64,000 nt of DNA from 39-52-133 sp035531075 (GCA_035531075.1 DATKTO010000041.1:62001-126000); one strand, 5' to 3'. Counted from the first letter of the stretch, positions 16,231 to 26,596 are shown. Program-made: numbers and translations. The notes: generated by a model from the letters alone, not told the origin.

Positions 16231-17586
16231 GTGAGTAGAAAATATTTTGGTACAGATGGCGTGCGCGGCAAGGTAGGCGAATATCCTATTACGCCAGAGT
16301 TTGTGATGCACTTGGGTTATGCGGCAGGCAAGGTGCTGGCTACCGCAGATTGGCATCTGGCAGAGGGCGAACGCCCCAAGGTGCTGATAGGCAAAGACAC
16401 GCGCATATCCGGTTATCTGCTGGAGTCTGCGTTGCAAGCCGGCCTGATAGCTGCAGGCGTGGATGTATATCTGGCGGGGCCGATACCGACACCTGCCGTG
16501 GCCTATCTTACTCGTGCACTGCGCTTGCAGGCCGGTGTGGTGATCTCGGCTTCGCATAATCCATTTGAGGATAACGGTATTAAGTTCTTCTCTGCGACTG
16601 GTAGCAAACTGCCCGATGAAATTGAACATGCCATTGAGGCAGGGATGGATGCGCCGATCGTCACCATGTCATCAGCCAGACTGGGCAAGGCCAAGCGCCT
16701 GGATGATGCTGCCGGACGATATATCGAATTCTGCAAGAGCAGTTTCCCCTATGAGCTGGATTTGCGCGGACTCAAACTGGTAGTGGATTGTGCACACGGT
16801 GCGGCGTATCACATTGCCGGCCATGTGTTCCATGAGTTGGGGGCGGATGTTGTTGAAATCGGCGTGCAGCCTGACGGAAAAAATATCAACGACGGTTACG
16901 GCGCTACCGCACCGGGTAATTTGCAGAAGGCTGTGGTTGAGCACCGTGCTGATTTGGGCATCGCGCTGGATGGTGATGCCGACCGTCTGGTGATGGTGGA
17001 TGCGGAAGGTCGTTTGTATGATGGCGACCAGCTGCTCTATATCGTCGCGCAACACCGCCAGAAGCTGGGCACCATGAAGGGCGGGGTGGTGGGCACCTTG
17101 ATGACCAATCTGGCATTCGAACATGCGATGCAGCGCATGGGAATTCCGTTTGCACGTGCCAAAGTGGGCGACCGCTATGTGATGGAGTTAATGCAGCAAA
17201 AAGGCTGGCAACTGGGTGGCGAAAACTCTGGTCATATTATTTGCCTGGATCGCCATAGCACAGGCGATGGCATTATTTCTGCCCTTCAAGTGCTGCACGC
17301 ATTGCGTGCCAGCAAGCAAACCCTGGCACAAGCCGCCTCGGACATGCTGATGTATCCGCAGGTACTGGTCAATGTACGCATCGCCAAAGGCCAGGATTGT
17401 ACCAAGCATGCAGACGTGCAGGCCGCTGTGACATCGGCAAATTCTGCGCTGGATGGCAGGGGGCGCGTGTTGTTAAGACCCTCTGGCACCGAGCCGTTGC
17501 TGCGTGTAATGGTGGAAGGTGAGGACGGCGAAAAAGTGCGATATTGGGCGGAAACGATCGCTCAGGCAGTGCGCGCGGTGGCATAA
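16231..17586 (+). CDS. glmM: Phosphoglucosamine mutase GlmM
   Basis: Interconverts glucosamine 6- and 1-phosphate for UDP-GlcNAc, hence for peptidoglycan and LPS. The phosphoserine loop is ISASHNPFEDNG with Ser108. The metal site is DGDADR near 248-253, the sugar-binding loop is GGENSGH near 329-335, and the phosphate loop is RPSGTEPLLRVM near the C-terminus. The start is GTG with GGAG upstream. Length (451) is normal. The insertion relative to E. coli in the first domain (WHLAEGERPK) is common in betaproteobacteria as far as I know. Confidence 0.96.
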   Translation: MSRKYFGTDGVRGKVGEYPITPEFVMHLGYAAGKVLATADWHLAEGERPKVLIGKDTRISGYLLESALQAGLIAAGVDVYLAGPIPTPAVAYLTRALRLQAGVVISASHNPFEDNGIKFFSATGSKLPDEIEHAIEAGMDAPIVTMSSARLGKAKRLDDAAGRYIEFCKSSFPYELDLRGLKLVVDCAHGAAYHIAGHVFHELGADVVEIGVQPDGKNINDGYGATAPGNLQKAVVEHRADLGIALDGDADRLVMVDAEGRLYDGDQLLYIVAQHRQKLGTMKGGVVGTLMTNLAFEHAMQRMGIPFARAKVGDRYVMELMQQKGWQLGGENSGHIICLDRHSTGDGIISALQVLHALRASKQTLAQAASDMLMYPQVLVNVRIAKGQDCTKHADVQAAVTSANSALDGRGRVLLRPSGTEPLLRVMVEGEDGEKVRYWAETIAQAVRAVA

Positions 17587-17655
17587 TTAATTTTCAATTG
17601 AAATCAGCGCGCAGGGCAGGTGCAAATGCTGCACGGACTACAATCAGGAAACTTT

Positions 17656-18771
17656 ATGTTCAGAAACCTTGCCGCTCTTGTCACACGCAGTTATCGAAAA
17701 ATCCTGGCCGTAATCCATGGTGAGCGTGATAACACGCCGCTTTATGTATATGTGACGAACCAGGGCAGCAACAATATTTCTCAGTATGTTGTTGCAGCGC
17801 AGGGCAGCCTCATCCCCCTAGCCGCTGCGACCATTGCAACCGGCACGACCCCTGTATTTATCGCGGTCTCCCCATCGGGCAAGCATGCCTATGTTGCCAA
17901 CCAGGGCGGCAACAGCATCTCGCAATACAGGATATCGGCAAATGGCAGCCTCGAAGCCATCGCTGCGCCTGTAGCAGCCGGAACGTCTCCGGTAAAAATC
18001 GCCATCGATCCATCGGGCCGCTATGCCTATGTGGCTAATAGCAGCAGCAATGATGTGTCCCAGTATTCAATCGGCGAGAACGGCACACTTAGCGCCATGT
18101 CCCCGGCAACGATAGAAACCGGAATGATTCCGGTCGCAATCGCCGTTGATGCATCCGGCAAGTATGTTTATGTGGTGAATAACAGCGGCAACGATATTTC
18201 GCAGTACGCGATTACGGAAAATGGCAAGCTGACGGCTCTGTCCCCGGCTACCGTTGCGGCAGGGGCGGGTCCCCGTGCCATTGCGATCGATCCGGCGGGC
18301 AAATACGTCTATGTGGCTAACAGAACGAGCGCTACGGTATCGCAGTATGCAATAAACCGGGACGGCAGTCTTGGCGGGACTCCGTCTACTGTTGTGACAG
18401 GCAAGCATCCCATCGCCATCAGCATCTCCCCTTTCGGCAAGCATGCCTATGTGGCAAACCAGAATGGCAACAGCGTTTCGCAGTATTCCGTGGCCGAAAA
18501 TGGCAGCTTGATTCCGATGAACCCTGCTACCGTGGAGTCTCTGGTTACCCCGGTTAGCATCGCGGTCAGCGATTGCGGAAAATATGCGTATGTAAGCAAT
18601 ATAAGCAGTAACAATATCTCGCAGTATGCCATCGATGAGCAGGGCGGGTTTAATGCTATCCCAGTGAATAAATGGGGAGATTCAGCTGTTGACGCCGAAA
18701 TATCACCACGCTGTGTGATGATCATTGGGGTCGGGCGATACTGTCAACATGGCCAGCCGCTTGTCAGATGA
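17656..18771 (+). CDS. Seven-bladed YVTN/lactonase-like beta-propeller protein
   Basis: A 371-residue protein built almost entirely of a repeat of about 45 residues. Each repeat carries a strand of the form YVxNxxxNxxSQY, then a GSL turn, then a strand like IAVSPSGKHA. I count seven such units, enough for a closed propeller. ATG at 17656 has AGGAAA upstream; an in-frame GTG at 17620 is less likely. No signal peptide or lipobox is clear. The last residues (GVGRYCQHGQPLVR) are a frame change over a nucleotide cyclase remnant, so the C-terminus may be recent. Function unknown; fold assignment is from the repeats only. Confidence 0.8.
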   Translation: MFRNLAALVTRSYRKILAVIHGERDNTPLYVYVTNQGSNNISQYVVAAQGSLIPLAAATIATGTTPVFIAVSPSGKHAYVANQGGNSISQYRISANGSLEAIAAPVAAGTSPVKIAIDPSGRYAYVANSSSNDVSQYSIGENGTLSAMSPATIETGMIPVAIAVDASGKYVYVVNNSGNDISQYAITENGKLTALSPATVAAGAGPRAIAIDPAGKYVYVANRTSATVSQYAINRDGSLGGTPSTVVTGKHPIAISISPFGKHAYVANQNGNSVSQYSVAENGSLIPMNPATVESLVTPVSIAVSDCGKYAYVSNISSNNISQYAIDEQGGFNAIPVNKWGDSAVDAEISPRCVMIIGVGRYCQHGQPLVR

Positions 18772-18919
18772 GGGGATCAAGGGCGAAATTCTGACGGACA
18801 GAACCACATACCATCGGCTGCGTGATCAATATATGTTCGAGCCACCCATTGTTACCCGTTTAAAGGGGAAGGGCGAGGTGCCTGTATACCGGTTGAGAGG
18901 CAAGGTGCAGAAGGTCTGA
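18735..18919 (+). pseudogene. C-terminal remnant of a class III nucleotide cyclase
   Basis: This frame reads GDTVNMASRL, then GEILTDRTTYHRL and finally a KGKGEVPVYRLRG ending. That is the typical last third of an adenylate/guanylate cyclase catalytic domain. Two stop codons (TGATGA at 18717-18722) lie just upstream in the same frame, and the metal-binding aspartates and earlier core are absent, so it cannot be an active cyclase. It overlaps the end of the propeller gene in another frame. An ATG within it could start a short peptide, but I treat it as decayed. Confidence 0.75.
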
Positions 18920-18941
18920 TACCAGGCACCAATTCCTAATA

Positions 18942-21656
18942 TTAAGCGAGCAGTGTTTTCCATAACAACAGGACAGGCTCCACATTTATTTCTTTAGGAT
19001 CGATGCGGCATGGCGCTGTGCTATTCAGCCTCATCTTGTGCTGTAAGCGGCGCAAACTGCGATAAATTTCTTGCACAGCCTGGCTATGTCCTGTTTCAAT
19101 GAGCCCCAATTTTTCTGCCAGCGCCAGTAGTGCGAGATTGCCACTGTTGGCAGTCAGTGCAGGATTGGTGGAGGCGTACGCGAGCACCAGAAATTGCACC
19201 ATGAATTCGATATCGACCATGCCGCCATGGTCATGCTTGATATCGAATAACAGACTGTTATTGGGATGCCCATCGCGCATTTTCTGGCGCATGGCGCCCA
19301 CCTCTTTGCGCAACTCATTGATATCGCGTCGCTGACATAACACCGCTTTGCGTATTGCCTCAAACTGCTCACCCACCTTTGTGTCTCCTGCGCTGAAGCG
19401 GGCACGTGTCAGTGCTTGATGCTCCCACACCCAAGCGTGTTTCTGCTGATAGTCGGCAAATGCGCCGATGCTGCTGACCAGCAGGCCACTGGCACCGTTT
19501 GGACGCAGGCGCAGATCGGTTTCATACAAGCGTCCAGCTGAAGTGTAGCTGCTGAGTACGGTATTGATGCGTTGCGCAAGCTTGGCATAGATTTCCCCTG
19601 CTTCAGGATGCGGGTCGTCATATAAAAAAATCAAATCCAGATCGGATTCATAGCCAAGTTCGCGTCCCCCGAGCTTGCCATAGGCAATGATGGCGAACTG
19701 ATGTGTTGCCTGATGTTTTTTGCGCAAGTCGCGCCAGCACAGCTGCAATACATGATTCAAAATCAAATTTGCCAGATCGCTCAGGTGATCGCTCAATATT
19801 TCCAGCGGCAGCAATCCCTGGAGATCCATAGCCAGCAGATGGAAGGTCTGGCTGTGATGGAACTGGCGCAACACATCCATGGCGCGCTCTATGTCGTCGG
19901 CACAATCTGCGAGTTGCGCTTGCAGGTACAAATCCAGCGCCGTCCAGTCCGGTGCGCGGTAAATTTCCCGCGCATCCAGCAATTCATCGAGCAGAAACGG
20001 GTGCATGGCCAGATAGTCCGATGCCCATTCGCTGGCGCTGGCAATGCCGGTCAAACGGGGCAGTACCTGTGGGTACTCAGCCATAAAGGCCAAATATGAC
20101 GCACGGCGGCTAATGTTTTCCAGCAGCTTGAGTACGCGCGGCAAAGTTTGTCCAGGATTGCCGGATGCGGCGCAAAGCTGAATGAATTGCGGAACCAGCT
20201 TGTCCATGCGCTGCCGGCTGAGTTCGGGCAGCTGGCGGTAGCGGCCACTGTCGCGGATCTGCATCAGGCGCTCGGCCACTGCGGAGGGATCGGTATAGCC
20301 CAGACCAGCAAGCCCCTCGCGCAACTCGTCCATCTGCAGCCCTTCGCGCCATAAAGAGCTGTCTGCGCTATCGGTTGCATCAGCGGCGTCTTCCTGGGTG
20401 CTGAAAATTTGCTCAAAATGCCTGCTGACGATATCCCGATGCCGATTGAAAACTTCCAGCATTGCAGCGTAATCGGGGTATGCCATGGCGCAGGCAATGA
20501 TGGACTGCTCCTCCACTTTTTCGGGTAGTTCCTGGGTTTGCTGATCGTCCAGATACTGCAGACGGTGTTCCAGATTGCGCAGAAACACATAAGCCGAATT
20601 TAGTTCGCTCACGGAGTCTGCGCTTAACTGCCCTGTCTCCGCCAATAGCTGCAGCACTTTCTGGGTCGGGCGGATGCGCAGACGTGCATCGCGTCCACCG
20701 CGTATCAATTGAAACACCTGGGCAATGAACTCGACCTCGCGGATGCCGCCCGGGCCCAGTTTGACATTGTTCAGGCGGTCGCGCCGCATGACCTCCTGGC
20801 GGATTTGCGCGTGCAGTTTACGCATGGATTCGAATGCGCCGAAATCAAGATATTTGCGAAATACAAAGGGCTGGGCGAGCTTGGTCAATTCCGCTATTGC
20901 GGGGCTCGATGCGGGGGAAATGACACGTGCTTTTATCCATGCGTAACGTTCCCATTCGCGACCTTGCGCCACCAGATACTCTTCCAGCGCGGCGAAGCTC
21001 ATGACCAGCGCGCCGCTGTCGCCATAGGGGCGCAGGCGCATGTCTACACGGAAAACGTAGCCGTCTCCGGTAACTTCATTGATCAGCGTGATTATTTTGC
21101 GCCCCAGGCGATTAAAGAAATCGCCATTGCCTATGCTGCGCGCGCCGTTAGTATCGCCGTCTTCCGGGTACACAAAAATCAAGTCTATGTCGGAGGACAC
21201 ATTCAATTCTCCCCCGCCCAGCTTGCCCATGCCTACCACCAGTAACTCCTGTGGCCTACCGCTCTCGGTGCCTATGGGCAGACCATACTGCTGCTCCAGT
21301 GCGTGCATGGCGCAGCTTTGAGCGCGCTGCACGGTAATCTCACCAAGGGCCGTCATGCATGCCATCACTTCGTCAAGATCGGCCAATCCGCCCAAGTCAC
21401 GCGTGAGCAGCTTGAGCATCACGCGCTTGCGCAGGCTGCGCAGTGCGGTAGACAACTCATTTTCGTTTCCGCCAGGCATGGCATTGAGCCACGCGAGCAT
21501 TTCCTCGGCGTTACAGGGTTGAGCATAATTTTCTCGCAACCAGGGCAACAGGCCGGAATCTGAATTGAGCAGTTGCTGAACATAACGGCTGCAGTGTGAG
21601 CTATGTCGCACTAACGCTTCAAAATCAGCGGGAGGCAGAGGTTTTGAGGTGTTCAT
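18942..21656 (-). CDS. glnE: Glutamine synthetase adenylyltransferase GlnE
   Basis: Bifunctional enzyme that adenylylates and deadenylylates glutamine synthetase according to nitrogen status. The 904-residue protein has two nucleotidyltransferase cores. The first, near residues 165-195, reads GMGKLGGGELNVSSDIDLIF; the second, near 665-690, reads AYGKLGGRELGYESDLDLIF. The linker contains GPGGIREVEFIAQ, and a second GGMVDIEFMVQF lies in the C-terminal helical domain. Size is slightly shorter than E. coli GlnE but complete. It is divergent from yhdP, sharing about 105 bp of upstream DNA. Confidence 0.97.
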   Translation of the reverse strand: MNTSKPLPPADFEALVRHSSHCSRYVQQLLNSDSGLLPWLRENYAQPCNAEEMLAWLNAMPGGNENELSTALRSLRKRVMLKLLTRDLGGLADLDEVMACMTALGEITVQRAQSCAMHALEQQYGLPIGTESGRPQELLVVGMGKLGGGELNVSSDIDLIFVYPEDGDTNGARSIGNGDFFNRLGRKIITLINEVTGDGYVFRVDMRLRPYGDSGALVMSFAALEEYLVAQGREWERYAWIKARVISPASSPAIAELTKLAQPFVFRKYLDFGAFESMRKLHAQIRQEVMRRDRLNNVKLGPGGIREVEFIAQVFQLIRGGRDARLRIRPTQKVLQLLAETGQLSADSVSELNSAYVFLRNLEHRLQYLDDQQTQELPEKVEEQSIIACAMAYPDYAAMLEVFNRHRDIVSRHFEQIFSTQEDAADATDSADSSLWREGLQMDELREGLAGLGYTDPSAVAERLMQIRDSGRYRQLPELSRQRMDKLVPQFIQLCAASGNPGQTLPRVLKLLENISRRASYLAFMAEYPQVLPRLTGIASASEWASDYLAMHPFLLDELLDAREIYRAPDWTALDLYLQAQLADCADDIERAMDVLRQFHHSQTFHLLAMDLQGLLPLEILSDHLSDLANLILNHVLQLCWRDLRKKHQATHQFAIIAYGKLGGRELGYESDLDLIFLYDDPHPEAGEIYAKLAQRINTVLSSYTSAGRLYETDLRLRPNGASGLLVSSIGAFADYQQKHAWVWEHQALTRARFSAGDTKVGEQFEAIRKAVLCQRRDINELRKEVGAMRQKMRDGHPNNSLLFDIKHDHGGMVDIEFMVQFLVLAYASTNPALTANSGNLALLALAEKLGLIETGHSQAVQEIYRSLRRLQHKMRLNSTAPCRIDPKEINVEPVLLLWKTLLA

Positions 21657-21761
21657 GGCGTGGGCTTCAGGTTAAAATAAGCGTTAAATATGGCTTGATT
21701 ATAAAACTCAAATGCCTGACATGCTTTACTTCTTGGTCCGGTAACCACGCCTGCGCTGATT

Positions 21762-24700
21762 ATGCTGAAAATTTCTCTACGAATTGCTGGCCGCACCCTT
21801 GTGCTGTTGCGGCGCATCGCGCTGGCAGTCGTCCTGTTGCTGGCTTTTGCCAGTGCAGGCTTGATTTTGACGTTACGCTACGCTGTGTTGCCTGATATCG
21901 AACGCTATCACAATGACATAACCAACTCGGTTGGCAAGAGCATCGGGCTTGCAGTTGAGATCGGCAAGATTGAAGCCGATTGGCATGGCATCGGCCCGCA
22001 TCTGCGCCTTTCCGAGATACGCATTCTGGATAAGCAAAAGCGAACCACTTTGGCATTACAGCACGTTGATGTGGTGGTGTCGTGGAAGACGTTGCTGACT
22101 GGCGAGCTACGTCTGGCCAGTCTGGAAATAGATCAGCCGGATTTGATGGTTAAGCGCGATATTCATGGCGCGCTGCACATTTCCGGCATACAGATGGGCG
22201 GCGAGTCCAAAGACAATAACTTTGCAAACATGCTGTTAAAGCAGTCACGGATAGTTGTACGTGGTGCACGTATTTCCTGGCTGGATGAGCAACATGCAAA
22301 ACCGCTTCTGAATTTTGAGCAGGTTAATCTGCTGATTGAAAATACCTGGAATTTCCATCGTTTTGCAGTGCGCGCGATTCCTCCGGCAGAGCTGTCTACA
22401 CAGTTGGATGTGCGAGGAGATTTTTATGGGAAAAATTTTGATGAGATGCAGGGCTGGAGTGGTGAAATTTTTACCCAGTTGGACTACGCCAATTTGCCGG
22501 CATGGAAAACATGGCTTCCATTACCTGACGCACTCAAGCGGGGAACGGGCGCAGTGCGCGGCTGGCTGGGAGTGGAAGATGGCAAGATCAGCCAGTTAAC
22601 CGCTGATCTTGAGCTGGTTAATGTGCAAACCCGACTTGCCGCCGATCTCCCCCCGCTTGATATACGGGTGCTCCGTGGTCGGATGGGATGGCGCGATGCG
22701 GCGCAGGGATTTGAAATTTCCACGCAAAAATTTTCATTAAAACTGTTCAATAATTTTGTGCTGAAACCAACTGATGTATTGGTCAGGTTGAGCAATCTGC
22801 AGGACGCAGCGCTTTCCACAGGTGAGATACATGCCAATCAGCTCGAGCTGGAGGGGCTGGGAAAATTGATGGAATATTTGCCGCTTCAGCACAGCTTGAA
22901 AAATCAGTTTGCAGCGTTTTCACCGCAAGGCAATGTGGAAAACCTGCAAGTGCAGTGGCGGACGGATAGTGCCAGCAATCTGCACTACAGGGTGAAAGGA
23001 AAAGTTGCAGGGCTGTCGCTTCAGCGAGTGGGGAGACTCCCGGGCTTTTCAGGCTTGAGCGGAGAAGTGAATGGCAGTGAGAGTAGCGGAACGGTGTCAA
23101 TTAACTCGCGCAATTTGAAGCTGGATGCACCGCAATTTATGCCCGAACCACTGGCATTTGACACGATTTCAGGGCAGTCCAGCTGGGAATCAACTGCTGA
23201 TGGATTTGAAGTGACGTTGAATAACATTGCTGTGACGAATGCTGATATCGCCGGCACCGCTTATGGCAGTTATCAAACGTTGCCGGGCAGCCCGGGTAAA
23301 CTGGATTTAGACGTGCATTTGACGCGGGCGTCATTGCCTCATGCCGGCAGATATATACCGCTGGTTGCGTTGGGCTCAGGCGCAAGGACATGGATAAACA
23401 AGTCCTTGCTGGAGGGGCAATCCAGTGATTTTAGTCTGCGGTTGAAGGGGGATTTGCGCGACTTTCCTTTTGTGGATAACAAGAAGGGAATTTTCAAGGT
23501 TTATGCTCGAGCAAAAGGTGTGGCATTGGAATACGTTCCCGGATGGCCACAAATAAATAATGGAACCGCAGACTTGTCGATTCAGGGTAAGGGGCTGGTG
23601 GCTACTGCATCATCAGCCATGATGGCGGGCGTGCGCCTGAAAAATATCAGGGCGACGATGCCTGATGTGTTGAAAAAGGATTTAATGCTGCTCATACAAG
23701 GCGAGGCAGAAGGAGAAAATGCCCACGCCCTGGCGTTTATAAATTCAAGCCCGCTACGTGGCTATCTTGGTGGCTTTACCGACGATATTATTGCCCGGGG
23801 AAATGGCAAGCTGAACCTGAAGCTGGATATTCCATTAGGCGGCGACCAGCCAGTGAAAGTTGCCGGTACCTATCATTTAACGGATAGCGAGGTAGAACTT
23901 AACAGGAATCTGCCAGCGCTACGCAAGGTGAATGGTGATTTGGCATTTACCGAATCAGGGGTAACAACTAAAAATATAGTCGCGAACATACTCGGTGGTC
24001 CGGCCAGGCTGATGATAGAAAGCAGCGAGGGTGGCGCCATGAATATCAAATTGGACGGAAAAGCCAATCTGGCTGCGCTACGCGAAATCAATCCCCAACC
24101 TATATTGGGCAAACTGACCGGAGATCCGGCCTGGAATCTTGAAATCGCCGTGCAGAACAAAAAAAGCAAAGTGTTATTTACCTCCAGCCTGAAGGGGCTG
24201 CAATCTGATTTGCCGGTGCCGCTTGCAAAACAAGCGGGTGAATCCATGCCTTTACGGTTTGAAATGAATGACCTGAGCATGGATGAGCAATCGATGACGC
24301 TGCAATATGGTTCGCTGCTGAATGTACATATATTGCGTCAAAAAGATGAAGATGACGTCTGGAATATAGAGCGAGGCGTCATCAATTTTGGTAATGTTGC
24401 GCAAAAGCTGGACCGCGACGGTCTGTGGCTGACAGGCACCTTACCCAGGCTTTCGCTGGAAGGATGGAGTGTGCTGGCAGGGGCTGTCAATGGTGGCGGG
24501 GAAGGGGCACCGATCAATCTGGCAGGGGCGGACTTGTCGATACAGCAATTATCAGGCTATGGCAATATAGTCAGCGATTTGCTTATCAAAGCGAATACAC
24601 GTAACGGCATGCTGATGGCCCAGCTCGCATCAAAAGAGGTAAATGGAGAGGTGAGCTGGCGGCCTGGCGGCAAAGGGCGTTTAGTGGTGCGCCTAAAAAA

Positions 24701-25616
24701 TCTGGATCTTGCTCTGGAGGAGAGGAAGGCAGGCAAGCAAGATATGGCTGATGTTTCAGTACAGACGAAGGCTCTTGCGCATTTAGAGCTGCCCGTGATC
24801 GATCTTGTGGTGGACAGGTTGAGTCTCAAAGGAAGGGCTTTGGGTAAACTGGAGCTGCTTGCACAGCAACAGGATCAGATTTATCTGCTTGATCATATGC
24901 GGCTGCTCAATCCGGACGGCGTGCTGGCTGTAGACGGCCAGTGGAATATGTCGGAAGATGCGCCACAGACTCAAGTGAATGTAAAGCTTGATATAGGCAA
25001 TGCGGGCAATATTCTGACCCGTTCCGGATATCCCAACAGTGTCAAAAATGGCAGTGGCAAGATGGAGGGTTCATTTACATGGCCGGGAACACCAGCCATG
25101 TTCAGCAAAGCCAGGCTGAACGGCAAGCTCAGTATGGACACGGGTAAAGGCCAGTTTTTGCAGATAGATCCAGGAATCGGAAAGTTGCTGAGCATCTTGA
25201 GCCTGCAAGCCTTGCCAAAACGCATTACACTAGACTTTGAAGACGTATTCAGCAAGGGATTTGAATTCGATAAAATCAGCGCCACGGCTGATATAAAGCA
25301 GGGTGTAATATTCACGGATAATTTGAAGCTGGAAGGGTCATCTGCAAAAGTGGCCATGGCAGGGCAGATGGATCTGAATAATGAAACGCAAGATCTGCGT
25401 GTGCGTATCGTGCCCACAGTGGGTAATAGCGTAGCCCTGATTTCGGCTCTCGTAGCTACCCCGGTGGTGGGGGCAGGTGTTTATCTTGCGGGCAAGATAT
25501 TGAATGATCCCCTCGGACAAATGGTATCGTTTGAATACAATATAACGGGTAGCTGGGTGGATCCTAAAGTGGAAAAAGTAAGCATAAACAAGTCAGCAGA
25601 AAAAACGGCAAATTAA
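21762..25616 (+). CDS. yhdP: YhdP-type AsmA-like inter-membrane protein
   Basis: A 1284-residue protein anchored by one N-terminal membrane segment (about 15-40). A very long periplasmic region rich in short beta-strands follows, typical of the AsmA/TamB/YhdP group thought to bridge inner and outer membranes and carry phospholipids. The start region (LRLSEIRIL, VSWKTLLTGELRLASLEID) and the AsmA-like C-terminal domain (TGKGQFLQIDPGIGKLLSILSLQALPKRI) match the YhdP family. It sits in the usual order with nit and tldD. In E. coli it is one of three partly redundant lipid-transport AsmA proteins. Confidence 0.9.
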   Translation: MLKISLRIAGRTLVLLRRIALAVVLLLAFASAGLILTLRYAVLPDIERYHNDITNSVGKSIGLAVEIGKIEADWHGIGPHLRLSEIRILDKQKRTTLALQHVDVVVSWKTLLTGELRLASLEIDQPDLMVKRDIHGALHISGIQMGGESKDNNFANMLLKQSRIVVRGARISWLDEQHAKPLLNFEQVNLLIENTWNFHRFAVRAIPPAELSTQLDVRGDFYGKNFDEMQGWSGEIFTQLDYANLPAWKTWLPLPDALKRGTGAVRGWLGVEDGKISQLTADLELVNVQTRLAADLPPLDIRVLRGRMGWRDAAQGFEISTQKFSLKLFNNFVLKPTDVLVRLSNLQDAALSTGEIHANQLELEGLGKLMEYLPLQHSLKNQFAAFSPQGNVENLQVQWRTDSASNLHYRVKGKVAGLSLQRVGRLPGFSGLSGEVNGSESSGTVSINSRNLKLDAPQFMPEPLAFDTISGQSSWESTADGFEVTLNNIAVTNADIAGTAYGSYQTLPGSPGKLDLDVHLTRASLPHAGRYIPLVALGSGARTWINKSLLEGQSSDFSLRLKGDLRDFPFVDNKKGIFKVYARAKGVALEYVPGWPQINNGTADLSIQGKGLVATASSAMMAGVRLKNIRATMPDVLKKDLMLLIQGEAEGENAHALAFINSSPLRGYLGGFTDDIIARGNGKLNLKLDIPLGGDQPVKVAGTYHLTDSEVELNRNLPALRKVNGDLAFTESGVTTKNIVANILGGPARLMIESSEGGAMNIKLDGKANLAALREINPQPILGKLTGDPAWNLEIAVQNKKSKVLFTSSLKGLQSDLPVPLAKQAGESMPLRFEMNDLSMDEQSMTLQYGSLLNVHILRQKDEDDVWNIERGVINFGNVAQKLDRDGLWLTGTLPRLSLEGWSVLAGAVNGGGEGAPINLAGADLSIQQLSGYGNIVSDLLIKANTRNGMLMAQLASKEVNGEVSWRPGGKGRLVVRLKNLDLALEERKAGKQDMADVSVQTKALAHLELPVIDLVVDRLSLKGRALGKLELLAQQQDQIYLLDHMRLLNPDGVLAVDGQWNMSEDAPQTQVNVKLDIGNAGNILTRSGYPNSVKNGSGKMEGSFTWPGTPAMFSKARLNGKLSMDTGKGQFLQIDPGIGKLLSILSLQALPKRITLDFEDVFSKGFEFDKISATADIKQGVIFTDNLKLEGSSAKVAMAGQMDLNNETQDLRVRIVPTVGNSVALISALVATPVVGAGVYLAGKILNDPLGQMVSFEYNITGSWVDPKVEKVSINKSAEKTAN

Positions 25617-25641
25617 CCAACTGAACAATTGAGAGCACACG

Positions 25642-26490
25642 ATGGCAGATTCAAATTCCTCACAACGACGCATTGCCGTACAGGTAAACGCTTTTAAGGT
25701 AGCAGCTCTGCAAATGGCATCGGGTCCAAACGTCGCCGGTAACTTGTGTGAGGCACGCCGTCTGATTGAAAACGCCGTGGCGCAGGGCGCGCGACTCGTG
25801 GTATTGCCTGAATTCTTTTCCATCATGGGCATGAAAGAAGATGACATGTTAGCGGTGCGTGAGGAGATGGGCACGGGCATGATGCAGAAATTCCTTGCAG
25901 ATTTGGCACGCAAGCACCGTATATGGGTGGTGGGTGGCTCAATTCCTCTGGTGGCGACTGCGCCCAACAAGATACGCAATACTTGTCTGGTGTTTGACGA
26001 GCATGGCGAGCAAGTGGCGCGCTATGACAAGATACATTTGTTCAATCTCGACCTCGGGAACGAGCATTACCATGAAGCAAAAACGATAGAGGCGGGGAAT
26101 CAGGTAGTGGTGGTGGATAGCCCGTTCGGGCGGATAGGCTTGGCCATTTGTTACGATCTGCGCTTCCCCGAGTTGTTCCGTGCGATGAAGAATGTGGATA
26201 TTGTCGTGTTGCCGGCTGCATTTACTGCGACTACCGGAAAAATGCATTGGGAAACCCTGGTGCGCGCACGTGCCATTGAAAATCTGACCTATGTTATCGC
26301 TGCGGCGCAGGGCGGTTATCATGTCAATGGCCGCGAGACGCACGGGCATAGCATGATCGTGGACCCATGGGGGCGTGTGCTGGATGAATTGGAGCGCGGT
26401 TCCGGTGTGGTTTTGGCGGAAGTCAATCCAACCTATCAGGCGAGTTTGCGCGCAAGCTTGCCCGCGTTGACCCATCGCACCCTTGTCTGA
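25642..26490 (+). CDS. Nitrilase-superfamily amidase (Nit1/omega-amidase type)
   Basis: Carbon-nitrogen hydrolase of 282 residues. The Glu-Lys-Cys triad is visible: VLPEFF (Glu about 56), RYDKIHLF (Lys about 130) and AICYDLRFPEL (Cys about 171). The sequence resembles the branch that repairs deaminated glutathione or acts on omega-amides. That substrate is inferred from the family, not shown here. It lies 25 bp after yhdP and before tldD, a widely conserved betaproteobacterial order. Confidence 0.85.
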   Translation: MADSNSSQRRIAVQVNAFKVAALQMASGPNVAGNLCEARRLIENAVAQGARLVVLPEFFSIMGMKEDDMLAVREEMGTGMMQKFLADLARKHRIWVVGGSIPLVATAPNKIRNTCLVFDEHGEQVARYDKIHLFNLDLGNEHYHEAKTIEAGNQVVVVDSPFGRIGLAICYDLRFPELFRAMKNVDIVVLPAAFTATTGKMHWETLVRARAIENLTYVIAAAQGGYHVNGRETHGHSMIVDPWGRVLDELERGSGVVLAEVNPTYQASLRASLPALTHRTLV

Positions 26491-26596
26491 TGCAAGTGGA
26501 GCCGGGATAGGACTACCTCTAATTCTCGAATCGACCGGGCAGAATCACCAACCTTGCTTTAAGCAAGATTAATTTACGAATTTTCACGGGCTATAT

